Source: Pseudomonas sp. Irchel s3b2
GTDB taxonomy: Bacteria > Pseudomonadota > Gammaproteobacteria > Pseudomonadales > Pseudomonadaceae
Reading direction: 5' to 3'
Length of the DNA stretch: 64,000 bases
NCBI RefSeq assembly: GCF_900187445.1
Contig: NZ_FYEB01000001.1
Location: forward strand, 620,001-684,000
The position numbers were made by a program, and so were the translations under genes. Position 1 is the stretch's first letter, and each line of letters begins with the position of its first letter. Below, in pieces: positions 1 through 8,942 of the stretch. The notes beneath the pieces were generated by a model, which searched no databases, had not been told where the DNA came from, and worked only from the letters and a program-made list of their open reading frames with translations.

Positions 1-188
1 CCCGTTTCAGGGCTTCTCAACCCGGCATGAAAAATAAGACCCCACGCTGTGCTTGCCGGATTAGAAGGGTTTGCCAATAATGGGCCCGCAATTTGCAATA
101 TAGATCGGTTCACTGTCTTTTGCTCTTGCATGAAATTGCAAGGCTGTCAACGCGTTCAAGCGGCTTTCTCGGTGCATCTGTAATTTGT

Positions 189-225
189 TGTCGCATTGAA
201 GAAATATCGGCTTCCGGCCTGTCGT
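189..225. promoter_or_regulatory. Putative ArgR operator upstream of aotJ
   Basis: The 384 bases before aotJ contain no convincing gene. A half-site TGTCGC-N8-AA begins at 189 and matches the published Pseudomonas ArgR half-site pattern. A weaker one, TGTCGT without the final AA, begins at 220, about three helical turns away. A further TGTCGC lies at 339-344. The spacing fits tandem ArgR binding, and ArgR is encoded at the end of this operon, so autoregulation is likely. Motif match only. Confidence 0.5.
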
Positions 226-384
226 TAGAATGCCGATCACTCGCTCGTCGTTGCCTGCGTTGAAATCAATGTTGAAATCAGCCCGCGGTTCCCAGGACGC
301 AGCACGGCTTCGCTGTTTAACCCATTCGCATATTGGGCTGTCGCTCACTCTGCCGTTTTTGCCCTTTACCGATGGAGTCCCAAG

Positions 385-1158
385 ATGAAGAAACTTGTGC
401 TGCTTGGCGCCCTGGCACTGTCCGTGCTGTCCCTGCCGACCTTCGCTGATGACAAGCCCGTAAAAATCGGTATCGAAGCGGCTTACCCTCCGTTCGCCTC
501 CAAGGCGCCGGACGGCAGCATCGTCGGTTTCGACTACGACATCGGCAATGCCCTGTGCGAAGAGATGAAGGTCAAGTGCGTGTGGGTCGAGCAAGAATTC
601 GACGGCCTGATTCCGGCACTCAAAGTGCGCAAGATCGACGCGATCCTGTCGTCCATGTCGATCACTGAAGACCGCAAGAAGTCCGTGGACTTCACCAACA
701 AGTACTACAACACCCCGGCTCGCCTGGTCATGAAGGCTGGCACTCAGGTCAGCGAAAACCTGGCTGAGTTGAAGGGCAAGAACATCGGCGTGCAACGTGG
801 TTCGATCCACGAGCGTTTCGCCCGCGAAGTCCTGGCCCCGTTGGGTGCCGAGATCAAGCCTTACGGCTCGCAGAACGAAATCTACCTCGACGTGGCCGCT
901 GGCCGCCTCGACGGCACCGTGGCAGACGCTACGCTGCTGGATGACGGTTTCCTGAAAACCGACGCCGGCAAGGGCTTCGCCTTCGTTGGCCCGGCCTTCA
1001 CCGACGTCAAATACTTCGGCGACGGCGTAGGTATCGCGGTTCGCAAGGGCGACGCCTTGAAAGACAAGATCAACACCGCGATCGCGGCCATTCGCGAGAA
1101 CGGCAAGTACAAGCAAATCCAGGACAAGTACTTCGCCTTCGATATCTACGGCAAGTAA
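385..1158 (+). CDS. aotJ: Arginine/ornithine ABC transporter, periplasmic binding protein AotJ
   Basis: This 257-residue protein begins with a signal peptide: MKK, a hydrophobic stretch and a cleavage region near PTFA-DDK at residues 18-25. The mature part is a family 3 solute-binding protein, with the characteristic [10 protein letters not shown] start and the VGFDYDIG segment. It binds L-arginine and L-ornithine in the periplasm and delivers them to AotQM. It is the first gene of aotJQMOP-argR and is followed by a stem-loop that probably lowers expression of the membrane subunits relative to this abundant receptor. Gene order and length match the P. aeruginosa operon, so the call is firm. 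The ArgR-type half-sites upstream suggest arginine induction. Confidence 0.95.
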   Translation: MKKLVLLGALALSVLSLPTFADDKPVKIGIEAAYPPFASKAPDGSIVGFDYDIGNALCEEMKVKCVWVEQEFDGLIPALKVRKIDAILSSMSITEDRKKSVDFTNKYYNTPARLVMKAGTQVSENLAELKGKNIGVQRGSIHERFAREVLAPLGAEIKPYGSQNEIYLDVAAGRLDGTVADATLLDDGFLKTDAGKGFAFVGPAFTDVKYFGDGVGIAVRKGDALKDKINTAIAAIRENGKYKQIQDKYFAFDIYGK

Positions 1159-1178
1159 TCGTCCCCGCAGTAAGTCCG

Positions 1179-1222
1179 AAATGGCGCAAGCAACAGGATC
1201 TCTGAGGTTTGCGCCATTTTTT
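1179..1222 (+). terminator. Attenuating stem-loop between aotJ and aotQ
   Basis: The arms 1179-1189 and 1209-1219 (AAATGGCGCAA and its complement) pair perfectly over 11 bp around a 19-base loop and run into a T-tract. It sits just after the binding-protein gene inside one operon, where partial terminators commonly set a high receptor-to-permease ratio. Readthrough is required for aotQMOP. Confidence 0.6.
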
Positions 1223-1248
1223 CATCCCAACTTTCGAGGACCTGAATC

Positions 1249-1938
1249 ATGTTGAAAGGCTACGGGGCTGTCATCCTCGATGGCGCATGGCTGACGCTTC
1301 AGCTCGCCTTGTCGTCCATGGCCCTGGCCATCGTTCTGGGGCTGATCGGCGTAGCGTTGCGTCTGTCGCCGGTGCGCTGGCTGGCCTGGCTGGGCGATCT
1401 GTATTCCACGGTGATCCGCGGTATTCCCGACCTAGTGTTGATCCTGCTGATTTTCTACGGCGGCCAGGACCTGCTCAACCGCGTCGCGCCGATGCTCGGC
1501 TATGACGACTACATCGACCTGAACCCGTTGGCCGCCGGTATCGGCACCTTGGGCTTCATCTTCGGTGCGTACCTGTCGGAAACCTTCCGTGGTGCCTTCA
1601 TGGCAATTCCGAAGGGGCAGGCAGAAGCCGGCATGGCGTATGGCATGAGCAGTTTTCAGGTGTTCTTCCGGGTGTTGGTGCCGCAGATGATTCGTCTGGC
1701 GATTCCGGGTTTCACCAACAACTGGCTGGTATTGACCAAGGCGACCGCGCTGATTTCGGTGGTCGGTCTGCAAGACATGATGTTCAAGGCCAAGCAGGCG
1801 GCAGACGCTACCCGCGAGCCTTTCACCTTCTTCCTCGCAGTGGCGGCGATGTACCTGGTGATCACCAGCGTCTCGTTGCTGGCATTGCGTCACCTTGAGA
1901 AGCGCTACTCGGTAGGCGTAAGGGCGGCTGATCTATGA
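1249..1938 (+). CDS. aotQ: Arginine/ornithine ABC transporter permease AotQ
   Basis: A 229-residue inner-membrane permease of the HisQ/amino-acid family. It has several hydrophobic helices and the cytoplasmic EAA loop around EAGMAYGMSSFQVFFR, about residues 124-139, which contacts the ATPase AotP. A GAGGACC Shine-Dalgarno precedes the ATG. It pairs with AotM to form the translocation pore, and its stop overlaps the AotM start in an ATGA, which implies translational coupling. Family membership is clear from the sequence. The QM assignment follows from order within aotJQMOP. Confidence 0.94.
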   Translation: MLKGYGAVILDGAWLTLQLALSSMALAIVLGLIGVALRLSPVRWLAWLGDLYSTVIRGIPDLVLILLIFYGGQDLLNRVAPMLGYDDYIDLNPLAAGIGTLGFIFGAYLSETFRGAFMAIPKGQAEAGMAYGMSSFQVFFRVLVPQMIRLAIPGFTNNWLVLTKATALISVVGLQDMMFKAKQAADATREPFTFFLAVAAMYLVITSVSLLALRHLEKRYSVGVRAADL

Positions 1939-2633
1939 TCTTCGACTACAACGTCATTTGGGAGGCCTTGCCGCTGTACTTCGGCGGCCTGGTGACCACC
2001 CTCAAACTGCTCGCGCTGTCGCTGTTCTTCGGTCTGCTGGCGGCGCTGCCGCTGGGGCTGATGCGCGTCTCCAAGCAGCCGGTCGTCAACATGAGTGCCT
2101 GGCTGTTCACCTACGTGATTCGCGGCACGCCGATGCTGGTGCAGCTGTTTTTGATCTACTACGGTCTGGCGCAATTCGAAGCGGTGCGTGAAAGCTTCCT
2201 CTGGCCATGGCTGTCCAGCGCCACGTTCTGTGCGTGCCTGGCTTTCGCCATCAACACCAGCGCCTACACCGCCGAAATCATCGCCGGCAGCCTGCGCGCC
2301 ACGCCGAATGGCGAGATCGAAGCGGCCAAGGCCATGGGCATGTCGCGCTTCAAAATGTACAAGCGGATCCTGCTGCCGTCGGCCCTGCGCCGGGCACTGC
2401 CGCAATACAGCAACGAAGTGATCATGATGCTGCAGACCACCAGTCTGGCGTCCATCGTGACCCTGATCGACATCACCGGTGCCGCGCGCACGGTCAACGC
2501 TCAGTTCTACTTACCGTTCGAAGCCTACATCACCGCCGGCGTGTTCTACCTGTGCCTGACGTTCATTCTGGTGCGCCTGTTCAAAATGGCCGAGCACCGC
2601 TGGTTGGGCTATCTGGCCCCGCGGAAGCACTGA
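1935..2633 (+). CDS. aotM: Arginine/ornithine ABC transporter permease AotM
   Basis: A 232-residue second permease subunit of the HisM type, with hydrophobic helices throughout and an EAA loop at EAAKAMGMSRFKMYKRILLP, about residues 128-147. It starts in a 4-bp ATGA overlap with aotQ. The heterodimer AotQM carries arginine and ornithine across the inner membrane, driven by AotP. The gene ends one base before the aotO start, so expression is probably coupled down the operon. Confidence 0.94.
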   Translation: MIFDYNVIWEALPLYFGGLVTTLKLLALSLFFGLLAALPLGLMRVSKQPVVNMSAWLFTYVIRGTPMLVQLFLIYYGLAQFEAVRESFLWPWLSSATFCACLAFAINTSAYTAEIIAGSLRATPNGEIEAAKAMGMSRFKMYKRILLPSALRRALPQYSNEVIMMLQTTSLASIVTLIDITGAARTVNAQFYLPFEAYITAGVFYLCLTFILVRLFKMAEHRWLGYLAPRKH

Positions 2634-2634
2634 T

Positions 2635-3747
2635 ATGGAACGCATCGATCATGCATTGCCGTGGAACCAACTGGGCAGCGAGCGCCGGATTTCGGTGTTC
2701 CGTTTTGGCACTGGCGAGCGCAAGGCCTACATCCAGGCCAGCCTGCACGCCGATGAACTGCCGGGGATGCGCACGGCCTGGGAGCTGAAAAAGCGCCTGA
2801 CCGAACTCGAAGCCCAAGGCTTGCTGAACGGTGTGATCGAACTGGTGCCGGTGGCCAACCCAATGGGCCTGGGTCAACTGCTTCAGGGGAACCATCAGGG
2901 GCGTTTCGAAGCCGGCAGCGGCAAGAACTTCAACCGGGATTTCGTCGAGCTGAGCGAACCCGTGGCCGCTGAGCTGCAAGGGCATCTGGGTGACGATCCT
3001 CACGCCAATATCCGTTTGATCCGTGAAACCATGAGCGATGTGCTGACCGCATTGCCGCCTGCCGCGAGCCAGTTGCAAGGCATGCAGCGCATCTTGCTCA
3101 GCCATGCCTGCACTGCCGACGTAGTGCTGGATTTGCATTGCGATTGCGAAGCGGCGCTGCACATGTACGCCTTGCCGCAGCACTGGCCGCACTGGCGTTC
3201 ACTGGCCGCGCACTTGAACGTCAAGGTCGGTCTGCTGGCGGAAGATTCCGGCGGCAGCTCCTTTGACGAAGCGTGCTCGCTGCCATGGCTGCGTCTGTCG
3301 CGTCTGTTCCCGGACGCCAAGATTCCACTGGCCTGTCTGGCGACGACCATCGAGTTGGGTGGCCAAGCCGATACCGGTCGCCCAGAGGCGGTGGCTCACG
3401 CCGAAGGCATTCTGGCATTCCTCGCCGAGCAAGGCCTGATCAGCGGCGAATGGCCGAAACCTGCACAAGACGCTTGCGAAGGCCTGCCGTTCGAAGGCAC
3501 CGAATTGCTGTTCGCGCCGCATCCTGGCGTGGTGAGTTTTCTGCGTAAACCCGGTGAGTGGGTTGAAGCGGGCGACGAGATTTTTGAAGTGATCGATCCG
3601 TTATCGGATCGGGTCAGCACGGTGTGTGCTGGTACGTCCGGGGTGCTGTTTGCCATTGAACGGCTGCGTTATGCCCAACCCGGTTTCTGGCTGGCCAAGG
3701 TGGCGGGGCGCGAAGCGCTGCGTCACGGGCGCTTGCTCAACGACTGA
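2635..3747 (+). CDS. aotO: AotO, succinylglutamate desuccinylase/aspartoacylase-family protein
   Basis: A 370-residue protein of the M14-like zinc carboxypeptidase/aspartoacylase family. The zinc-site motif HADELPG is at about residues 38-44 and a second zinc ligand is in LDLHCD at about 163-168. The C-terminal third is a small beta-rich domain (HPGVVSFLRKPGEWV) seen in this family. It is encoded inside the arginine transport operon, directly after aotM. In P. aeruginosa aotO is not needed for transport and its substrate is unknown. A role in hydrolysing an acylated amino acid is inference only. Confidence 0.85.
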   Translation: MERIDHALPWNQLGSERRISVFRFGTGERKAYIQASLHADELPGMRTAWELKKRLTELEAQGLLNGVIELVPVANPMGLGQLLQGNHQGRFEAGSGKNFNRDFVELSEPVAAELQGHLGDDPHANIRLIRETMSDVLTALPPAASQLQGMQRILLSHACTADVVLDLHCDCEAALHMYALPQHWPHWRSLAAHLNVKVGLLAEDSGGSSFDEACSLPWLRLSRLFPDAKIPLACLATTIELGGQADTGRPEAVAHAEGILAFLAEQGLISGEWPKPAQDACEGLPFEGTELLFAPHPGVVSFLRKPGEWVEAGDEIFEVIDPLSDRVSTVCAGTSGVLFAIERLRYAQPGFWLAKVAGREALRHGRLLND

Positions 3748-3774
3748 CTGACTGTTTTTGTGAGAACCGACCGC

Positions 3775-4539
3775 ATGTACAAACTTGAAGTCCAAGACCT
3801 GCATAAACGCTATGGCAGTCACGAAGTGCTCAAGGGCGTGTCCCTGAAAGCGGCGGCTGGCGATGTGATCAGCATCATCGGCTCCAGTGGCTCCGGCAAA
3901 AGTACATTCCTGCGCTGCATCAACCTGCTTGAGCAGCCGCACGCGGGCAAGATTCTGCTCAACAACGAAGAGCTGAAACTGGTCGCCAACAAGGATGGCG
4001 CGCTGAAAGCCGCCGACCCGAAACAGCTGCAACGCATGCGGTCGCGCCTGTCGATGGTGTTCCAGCATTTCAATCTGTGGTCGCACATGACCGCGATGGA
4101 AAACATCATGGAAGCGCCGGTCCACGTGCTCGGCATGTCCAAGACCGAAGCCCGCGAGAAGGCTGAGCACTACCTGAACAAGGTCGGTGTTGCTCATCGC
4201 AAGGATGCCTACCCGGGCCACATGTCCGGCGGCGAGCAGCAGCGTGTGGCGATTGCCCGTGCGCTGGCGATGGAGCCTGAGGTGATGTTGTTCGACGAAC
4301 CGACCTCGGCCCTCGACCCTGAGTTGGTCGGTGACGTGCTGAAAGTCATGCAGGCCCTGGCGCAGGAAGGCCGGACCATGGTGGTGGTGACGCACGAAAT
4401 GGGCTTTGCCCGTGAAGTGTCGAACCAGTTGGTGTTCCTGCACAAAGGCGTCGTCGAAGAAAGCGGCAACCCGCGTGAAGTGCTGGTCAATCCGCAGTCG
4501 GAACGTTTGCAACAATTCCTCTCGGGCAGCCTTAAGTAA
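3775..4539 (+). CDS. aotP: Arginine/ornithine ABC transporter ATP-binding protein AotP
   Basis: This 254-residue ATPase powers AotQM. It has Walker [10 protein letters not shown] near residue 37, a Q-loop at FQHFNLW, the signature MSGGEQQR, Walker [14 protein letters not shown] and the H-loop [10 protein letters not shown] chose the ATG at 3775 ([10 protein letters not shown]), which matches the usual start. An in-frame GTG at 3760 would add five residues. It is the last transport gene before a REP-type palindrome and argR. Confidence 0.94.
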   Translation: MYKLEVQDLHKRYGSHEVLKGVSLKAAAGDVISIIGSSGSGKSTFLRCINLLEQPHAGKILLNNEELKLVANKDGALKAADPKQLQRMRSRLSMVFQHFNLWSHMTAMENIMEAPVHVLGMSKTEAREKAEHYLNKVGVAHRKDAYPGHMSGGEQQRVAIARALAMEPEVMLFDEPTSALDPELVGDVLKVMQALAQEGRTMVVVTHEMGFAREVSNQLVFLHKGVVEESGNPREVLVNPQSERLQQFLSGSLK

Positions 4540-4597
4540 TCGCTCCCGTTACGCACCAAATTAGGTCATGCTTCACAACCTAAAGGCCGACCCGGAT

Positions 4598-4694
4598 CCC
4601 CTGTAGGAGCTGCCGAAGGCTGCGATCTTTTGACTTTGTTTTTTTGAAGATCAAAAGATCGCAGCCTCGTTTCACTCGACAGCTCCTACAGGGG
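4598..4694. repeat. Inverted-repeat (REP-type) element between aotP and argR
   Basis: Two imperfectly complementary arms bound this element. They share CCTGTAGGAGCT at the outer ends and GCGATCTTTTGA nearer the loop. It carries the Pseudomonas REP-like TGTAGGAGC core. It can act as a transcription terminator or mRNA-stabilising element between aotP and argR. It is not a coding region. Confidence 0.75.
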
Positions 4695-4806
4695 CGCGAC
4701 ATGCCAGCTCCCACATTTGATTTTTGTTGGTTTTGAGATTTGTGTTCATTTACGGGCTAGCCTTGGCCCATGCCTTCATTCTGTTCTTCGCTTCGGATTG
4801 CCCGCC

Positions 4807-5787
4807 ATGACTGCCCATCGAATTGGTTTCCTGATTTGGCCCAGCACTAAAGCTCTGACGCTTGCGCTGGCTGAGGAGGCCTTGCGTGTTGCCCAGCGTG
4901 TGCATCCGGACGTTGTTTACGAGCTGTCGTTTTTGCAGGCCGAACCGCAGACCGAAGGCGCCTGGCAATTGCCGGGTGAGCCCTGGGCCGGCAAGCTCGA
5001 AAACTTCCAGAAACTGTTCCTGCTCGCCGATGAGCCGCCGACCTCGCTTGCGCCGGCGCTCAGCAGCGCGCTGAAACAACAGGTGCGAGCCGGGTGTGTG
5101 ATCGGCGGCTTGTCGGCCGGTGTTTACCCGTTGGCGCAGTTGGGTTTGCTCGACGGTTATCGCGCTGCCGTGCATTGGCGCTGGCAGGACGATTTCGCCG
5201 AGCGCTTCCCGAAGGTGATTGCCACCAGTCACCTGTTCGACTGGGATCGCGATCGCTTGACCGCGTGCGGCGGCATGTCGGTACTCGATTTGCTGTTGGC
5301 AGTGCTGGCCCGTGACCACGGCGCCGAACTGGCCGGTGCGGTTTCAGAAGAACTCGTCGTCGAACGCATCCGTGAGGGCGGCGAGCGTCAACGCATTCCG
5401 TTGCAGAACCGCTTGGGTTCCAGTCATCCGAAGCTCACCCAGGCGGTGTTGCTGATGGAAGCCAACATCGAAGAGCCGCTGACCACCGACGAAATCGCCC
5501 AGCACGTGTGCGTATCGCGTCGGCAACTGGAGCGGATCTTCAAGCAGTACCTCAACCGTGTGCCGAGCCAGTATTACCTGGAACTGCGCCTGAACAAGGC
5601 CCGGCAGATGTTGATGCAAACCAGCAAGTCGATCATCCAGATCGGCCTGTCGTGTGGCTTCTCTTCGGGGCCGCATTTCTCCAGCGCCTACCGCAACTTC
5701 TTCGGCGCCACGCCACGGGAAGATCGCAACCAGCGGCGCAGCAGCAGTCCGTTCGAGTTGTCATCGGTGCCCTCCGAGCGCGGGTGA
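4807..5787 (+). CDS. argR: Arginine-responsive transcriptional regulator ArgR (AraC/XylS family)
   Basis: A 326-residue two-domain regulator. The N-terminal part resembles the DJ-1/PfpI (class I glutamine amidotransferase-like) sensor domain of GlxA-type regulators. The C-terminal 90 residues are an AraC HTH: first helix-turn-helix at EIAQHVCVSRRQLERIF, second near SIIQIGLSCGFSSGPHFSSA. In Pseudomonas it activates the aot and aru operons and represses biosynthetic genes in response to arginine, so it probably governs the two regulons around it. I chose the ATG at 4807, since the upstream in-frame extension covers noncoding sequence. It converges on the LRR gene with 17 bases between stops. 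Confidence 0.93.
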   Translation: MTAHRIGFLIWPSTKALTLALAEEALRVAQRVHPDVVYELSFLQAEPQTEGAWQLPGEPWAGKLENFQKLFLLADEPPTSLAPALSSALKQQVRAGCVIGGLSAGVYPLAQLGLLDGYRAAVHWRWQDDFAERFPKVIATSHLFDWDRDRLTACGGMSVLDLLLAVLARDHGAELAGAVSEELVVERIREGGERQRIPLQNRLGSSHPKLTQAVLLMEANIEEPLTTDEIAQHVCVSRRQLERIFKQYLNRVPSQYYLELRLNKARQMLMQTSKSIIQIGLSCGFSSGPHFSSAYRNFFGATPREDRNQRRSSSPFELSSVPSERG

Positions 5788-5804
5788 TTCGTCACAACAG
5801 CGCG

Positions 5805-8654
5805 TTACTCGTCGACTTCGGACCCCTCCGAAGACGATATCTGCATTTCGCCACGATTGATCACCTCTTCCACGCCGAAATCCACCCCCGTATTTTGGTA
5901 GTAGTCGATCAGTCGTAGCAGGGCTTGCTCGGTAAACGGATTGTCTCGAAGATCAATGTTCGCTGCAGCCTCGGCCGGCAATTCCATGATGTCGCTCGGC
6001 ACGTCGGTGATTGCGTTGTCGCTCAGGTCTGCCCAATCCAGCTCAATTATCTGCAGCAGGCCGTTGGGTATTTCTCTGATGCCAGTGTCATGCAACAAAA
6101 TCGTTGCCAGATCCGGCATCTGGCTCACATCGGGTGTTTGCCCCAACGGGTTGGAACCGAGATCGAGATAGTCGAGATGCTCCATTCCAGCCAATGCGTT
6201 CGCCGATTCCGCGGACAAGCTGATGCGGCAATTGAAAAGTGACAGTGAGCGCAAGCGGCCCATCTTGAACACGGCGTCAGGAATGTTGCCCAGGTCACAC
6301 TCGCGCAGCCGCAGGCTTTTCAGATTGGGGAACGATTTCAGGAACTGTCCAATGCGCGTCACGCCGTCGGTGCTTTCCAGTTCCAGCGACGACACATGTT
6401 TAAAGTCAGCATTAAGGGTGGGAAGTTCTCCGTTGATCCGCGGACGGATGATCAGTTCGTAGGTTGGCTCAAGGCTCTCGTTGAAATCATCCTGGTCCAT
6501 TTCAATACGCCAGCATCGCTCCAGTAACTGCTTGAATTCGTCACGGTTGGCGTGCTCGGTAAGCAGTTGCTGTTCACTGAATGGTTCACCGGTCTGTGGG
6601 TGCAGAGGCGGCAAGTCGGCTGTCCATGCAGCCAGATCGATACTCAACTGGGCGAGTTCTGCTTCCAGCCTTGTCAGCTCTATTCGGCCGTCTGCCAATG
6701 TGCCCGGCAGCTCGTACACATAGCCGCTCGCCTCTTCGACTTCCAGGTCTGGAAAAAGCGCCCTGGCTCGCGCTATATCGGCCTCGGGTGCGTCAACACC
6801 CAGATCGTAAGAGGTCTCGAAGTACTGCTGCTTGATCAGTTCCCGCGCCTGATCGCCAAGCGGATTCTGCGAAAGGTGCACGCCGCGTTTCTCATACACC
6901 GGGCTGTCGAAGAGTCTGGCAGGCAATTGGCTGATGTTGTTGTTCATCAACATGAGGGTATCGAGCCTGGCATGTAGCAGTACGCTGGCGGGGATTTCGG
7001 TCAGCCCGGTATCGCTCAGATCCAGATGAATGAGGTCGGGCATTGATTCAATACTGGGTACACCTTCAACTGGATTGCGGTAGAGATCCAGCATGGCCAG
7101 TTTTTTCATTTTGGACAGTTTTGACCATGCGGTGGCATCGAAATTGATTCCGCAATCGCTGAGTATCAATGTTTCAAGATTCATCATTTGCCCGATGGCA
7201 TCGGGAAGCTTTTCCAGTGTGAAACGGCGTAACTCCAGTCGACGAAGACCGCTGAAGTGCTGCAAAAAGCCGGGCACCCCATGCACGGCATGACTGCCGT
7301 CGAGGGTGAGCGACGACACGTGGCTGAAATCTGCCGTCAGGTTCGGCAGGTCTCCCGTGATCGGTTCAACGCACCGCAGCACATACCGCTCGGTGCCATC
7401 CGGTGCATCGACGTCCCGGTCGGACTGCCGTCGCCAACTGCGCTGGATTTCCTGAGCGAGCAATTGTCGATTGTGTCGCACAGCCTGTTGCTCCAGATGG
7501 CTCAGCGCGAGCCCGGTTTCACGGTGGACGGTGGGGGTGTTATTCGTCCAGCGCTCAAGATCCCCATGCAGTACGTGGAGTTCATTGGCCAGACGTGTAA
7601 GTTCCGAGCGAGGGCCATCAGGGTGACGCTGTAGTTGGGAGACGACGGAGCGCAACTCTTCCTGAGTCAGGCTGGGATAAACCTCGCGAACCCTGTCATC
7701 GAGCGTTGGTGTAGATCGGTGGCTGCGACTGTAACCCTGCGTACCACCGGGCAGGCGCATGGTCGTCGGGTCATAGAAAGGTTTTCGACGCGGGTTTTTT
7801 GCGAACAGCGTGCGCAACTCGGGTCTATTCACCGCGTGCTCGGCAATGCGTTGTTTGAGCACTTGACCGTCGTCGACGCCAAGACCCAGCGCAGTGCGCT
7901 CGTCTTCGGACAGCGCCTGAAGCAGGGCATGATAAAAATCGCCGGGTTGCTCATTGTTTTCGTGGACTTGATAAGTGCCGTCATCTGCCTGCACCAATGT
8001 TCTGAGGAGCGGCGTGTCGGGTTGGCCGATGCTGTCGCGCAGTGACCCGTCATAAGAGAAATCCCTGACCTCGATGCGTAGGTCACTGGGCCAGCCGGGC
8101 ATTGATTCGAGGCTATGCAAGGCCACTCGATGAGTGTCTGTCGTTTCCATCTCTTCCAGATAAAACCCCTCATAGGCTCTGGCGCCACGCACTGCTTCCA
8201 TGGCTTTGACTGCCACGTCCTTGAGGCGTTGAGGAAGTTGACCGTTGTGCAGCTGCATTAGCTCGGTGCCGGATGTATTGCTGACCAGTTCTTGCGCAAT
8301 GTCTGTCGGTAGTCCCTGAATTTCGCCAAGCAGTAGCTGGACCTGGCGGTCATCGGTTTTTTCAAGTTCCCGGTAGCGAGATTCGAACATCAAAAGGCGA
8401 TGATTCAGCGCCTGATAGTGTTCGGGATGGCTGCTATCGGTCTGCTCGATCAATGCCTGGATATCACGATCGATTGTGAAGCGCTTGATGGTGTCGGTCA
8501 GCAGTGAAGGGGGGCGATGGTTTTCGACGTGAATTTCGCGCACTACATTGTCGTGAAAGCCACTGATGCGCAGGATTTTCTCGCGCTCGGCGCTGCTGAA
8601 CGACTCGACGCTGTGACCGAGGCGGCGCATCACGGTTTCCCGGTCCCACATCAA
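5805..8654 (-). CDS. C-terminal part: leucine-rich-repeat protein
   Basis: The longest ATG-initiated ORF after the amber has 949 codons. The same frame is open from 8942. No Shine-Dalgarno is seen before ATG 8654, so an independent start is doubtful. It contains two blocks of LRRs: the first around VSSLTLDGS ... LETLILSDCGI ... LDLYRNPVEGVP, the second around VSSLELEST ... LRSLSLFNCRI ... LDLGSNPLGQTP. Each is preceded by a similar helical segment (ELTRLANELHVL and ELTRLEAELAQL), so roughly 280 residues look tandemly duplicated. The C-terminus is acidic, and I see no NEL E3-ligase domain with its catalytic cysteine. The LRRs probably bind protein partners. The function is unknown. Confidence 0.7.
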   Translation of the reverse strand: MMWDRETVMRRLGHSVESFSSAEREKILRISGFHDNVVREIHVENHRPPSLLTDTIKRFTIDRDIQALIEQTDSSHPEHYQALNHRLLMFESRYRELEKTDDRQVQLLLGEIQGLPTDIAQELVSNTSGTELMQLHNGQLPQRLKDVAVKAMEAVRGARAYEGFYLEEMETTDTHRVALHSLESMPGWPSDLRIEVRDFSYDGSLRDSIGQPDTPLLRTLVQADDGTYQVHENNEQPGDFYHALLQALSEDERTALGLGVDDGQVLKQRIAEHAVNRPELRTLFAKNPRRKPFYDPTTMRLPGGTQGYSRSHRSTPTLDDRVREVYPSLTQEELRSVVSQLQRHPDGPRSELTRLANELHVLHGDLERWTNNTPTVHRETGLALSHLEQQAVRHNRQLLAQEIQRSWRRQSDRDVDAPDGTERYVLRCVEPITGDLPNLTADFSHVSSLTLDGSHAVHGVPGFLQHFSGLRRLELRRFTLEKLPDAIGQMMNLETLILSDCGINFDATAWSKLSKMKKLAMLDLYRNPVEGVPSIESMPDLIHLDLSDTGLTEIPASVLLHARLDTLMLMNNNISQLPARLFDSPVYEKRGVHLSQNPLGDQARELIKQQYFETSYDLGVDAPEADIARARALFPDLEVEEASGYVYELPGTLADGRIELTRLEAELAQLSIDLAAWTADLPPLHPQTGEPFSEQQLLTEHANRDEFKQLLERCWRIEMDQDDFNESLEPTYELIIRPRINGELPTLNADFKHVSSLELESTDGVTRIGQFLKSFPNLKSLRLRECDLGNIPDAVFKMGRLRSLSLFNCRISLSAESANALAGMEHLDYLDLGSNPLGQTPDVSQMPDLATILLHDTGIREIPNGLLQIIELDWADLSDNAITDVPSDIMELPAEAAANIDLRDNPFTEQALLRLIDYYQNTGVDFGVEEVINRGEMQISSSEGSEVDE

Positions 8655-8942
8655 GGGTTGGTCCAGCGCTGTCTGCCAGGCGCCATGATGGTTGTGACGC
8701 AGCGGTGGCTGATAAGCATCGGCCCGGTTCGGATGCTGGATTTGAAACCCGCCGGTCTCGCTATCCGGTTCTACGGCATAGAGCTTGTCTTCAAGGCGCA
8801 GCAGCGTTCTGTCCTCATGCCGATACAGGCCCAGCGGATCGGGTTTGGCGTCGGTTGGCAGCGTGATTGATTGCTCGTACGGCGTGAGATCCGGCTTCCA
8901 GTATCGGGTTCGACCTCCGGCGGTTTTGACCGGTTTGAGCGG

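Noticed and set aside
61..1116. 351-codon minus-strand ORF opposite aotJ
   Set aside because: It is an antisense shadow of aotJ. Similar long antisense frames in the GC-rich aot, aru, alaS and lysC genes were rejected for the same reason.
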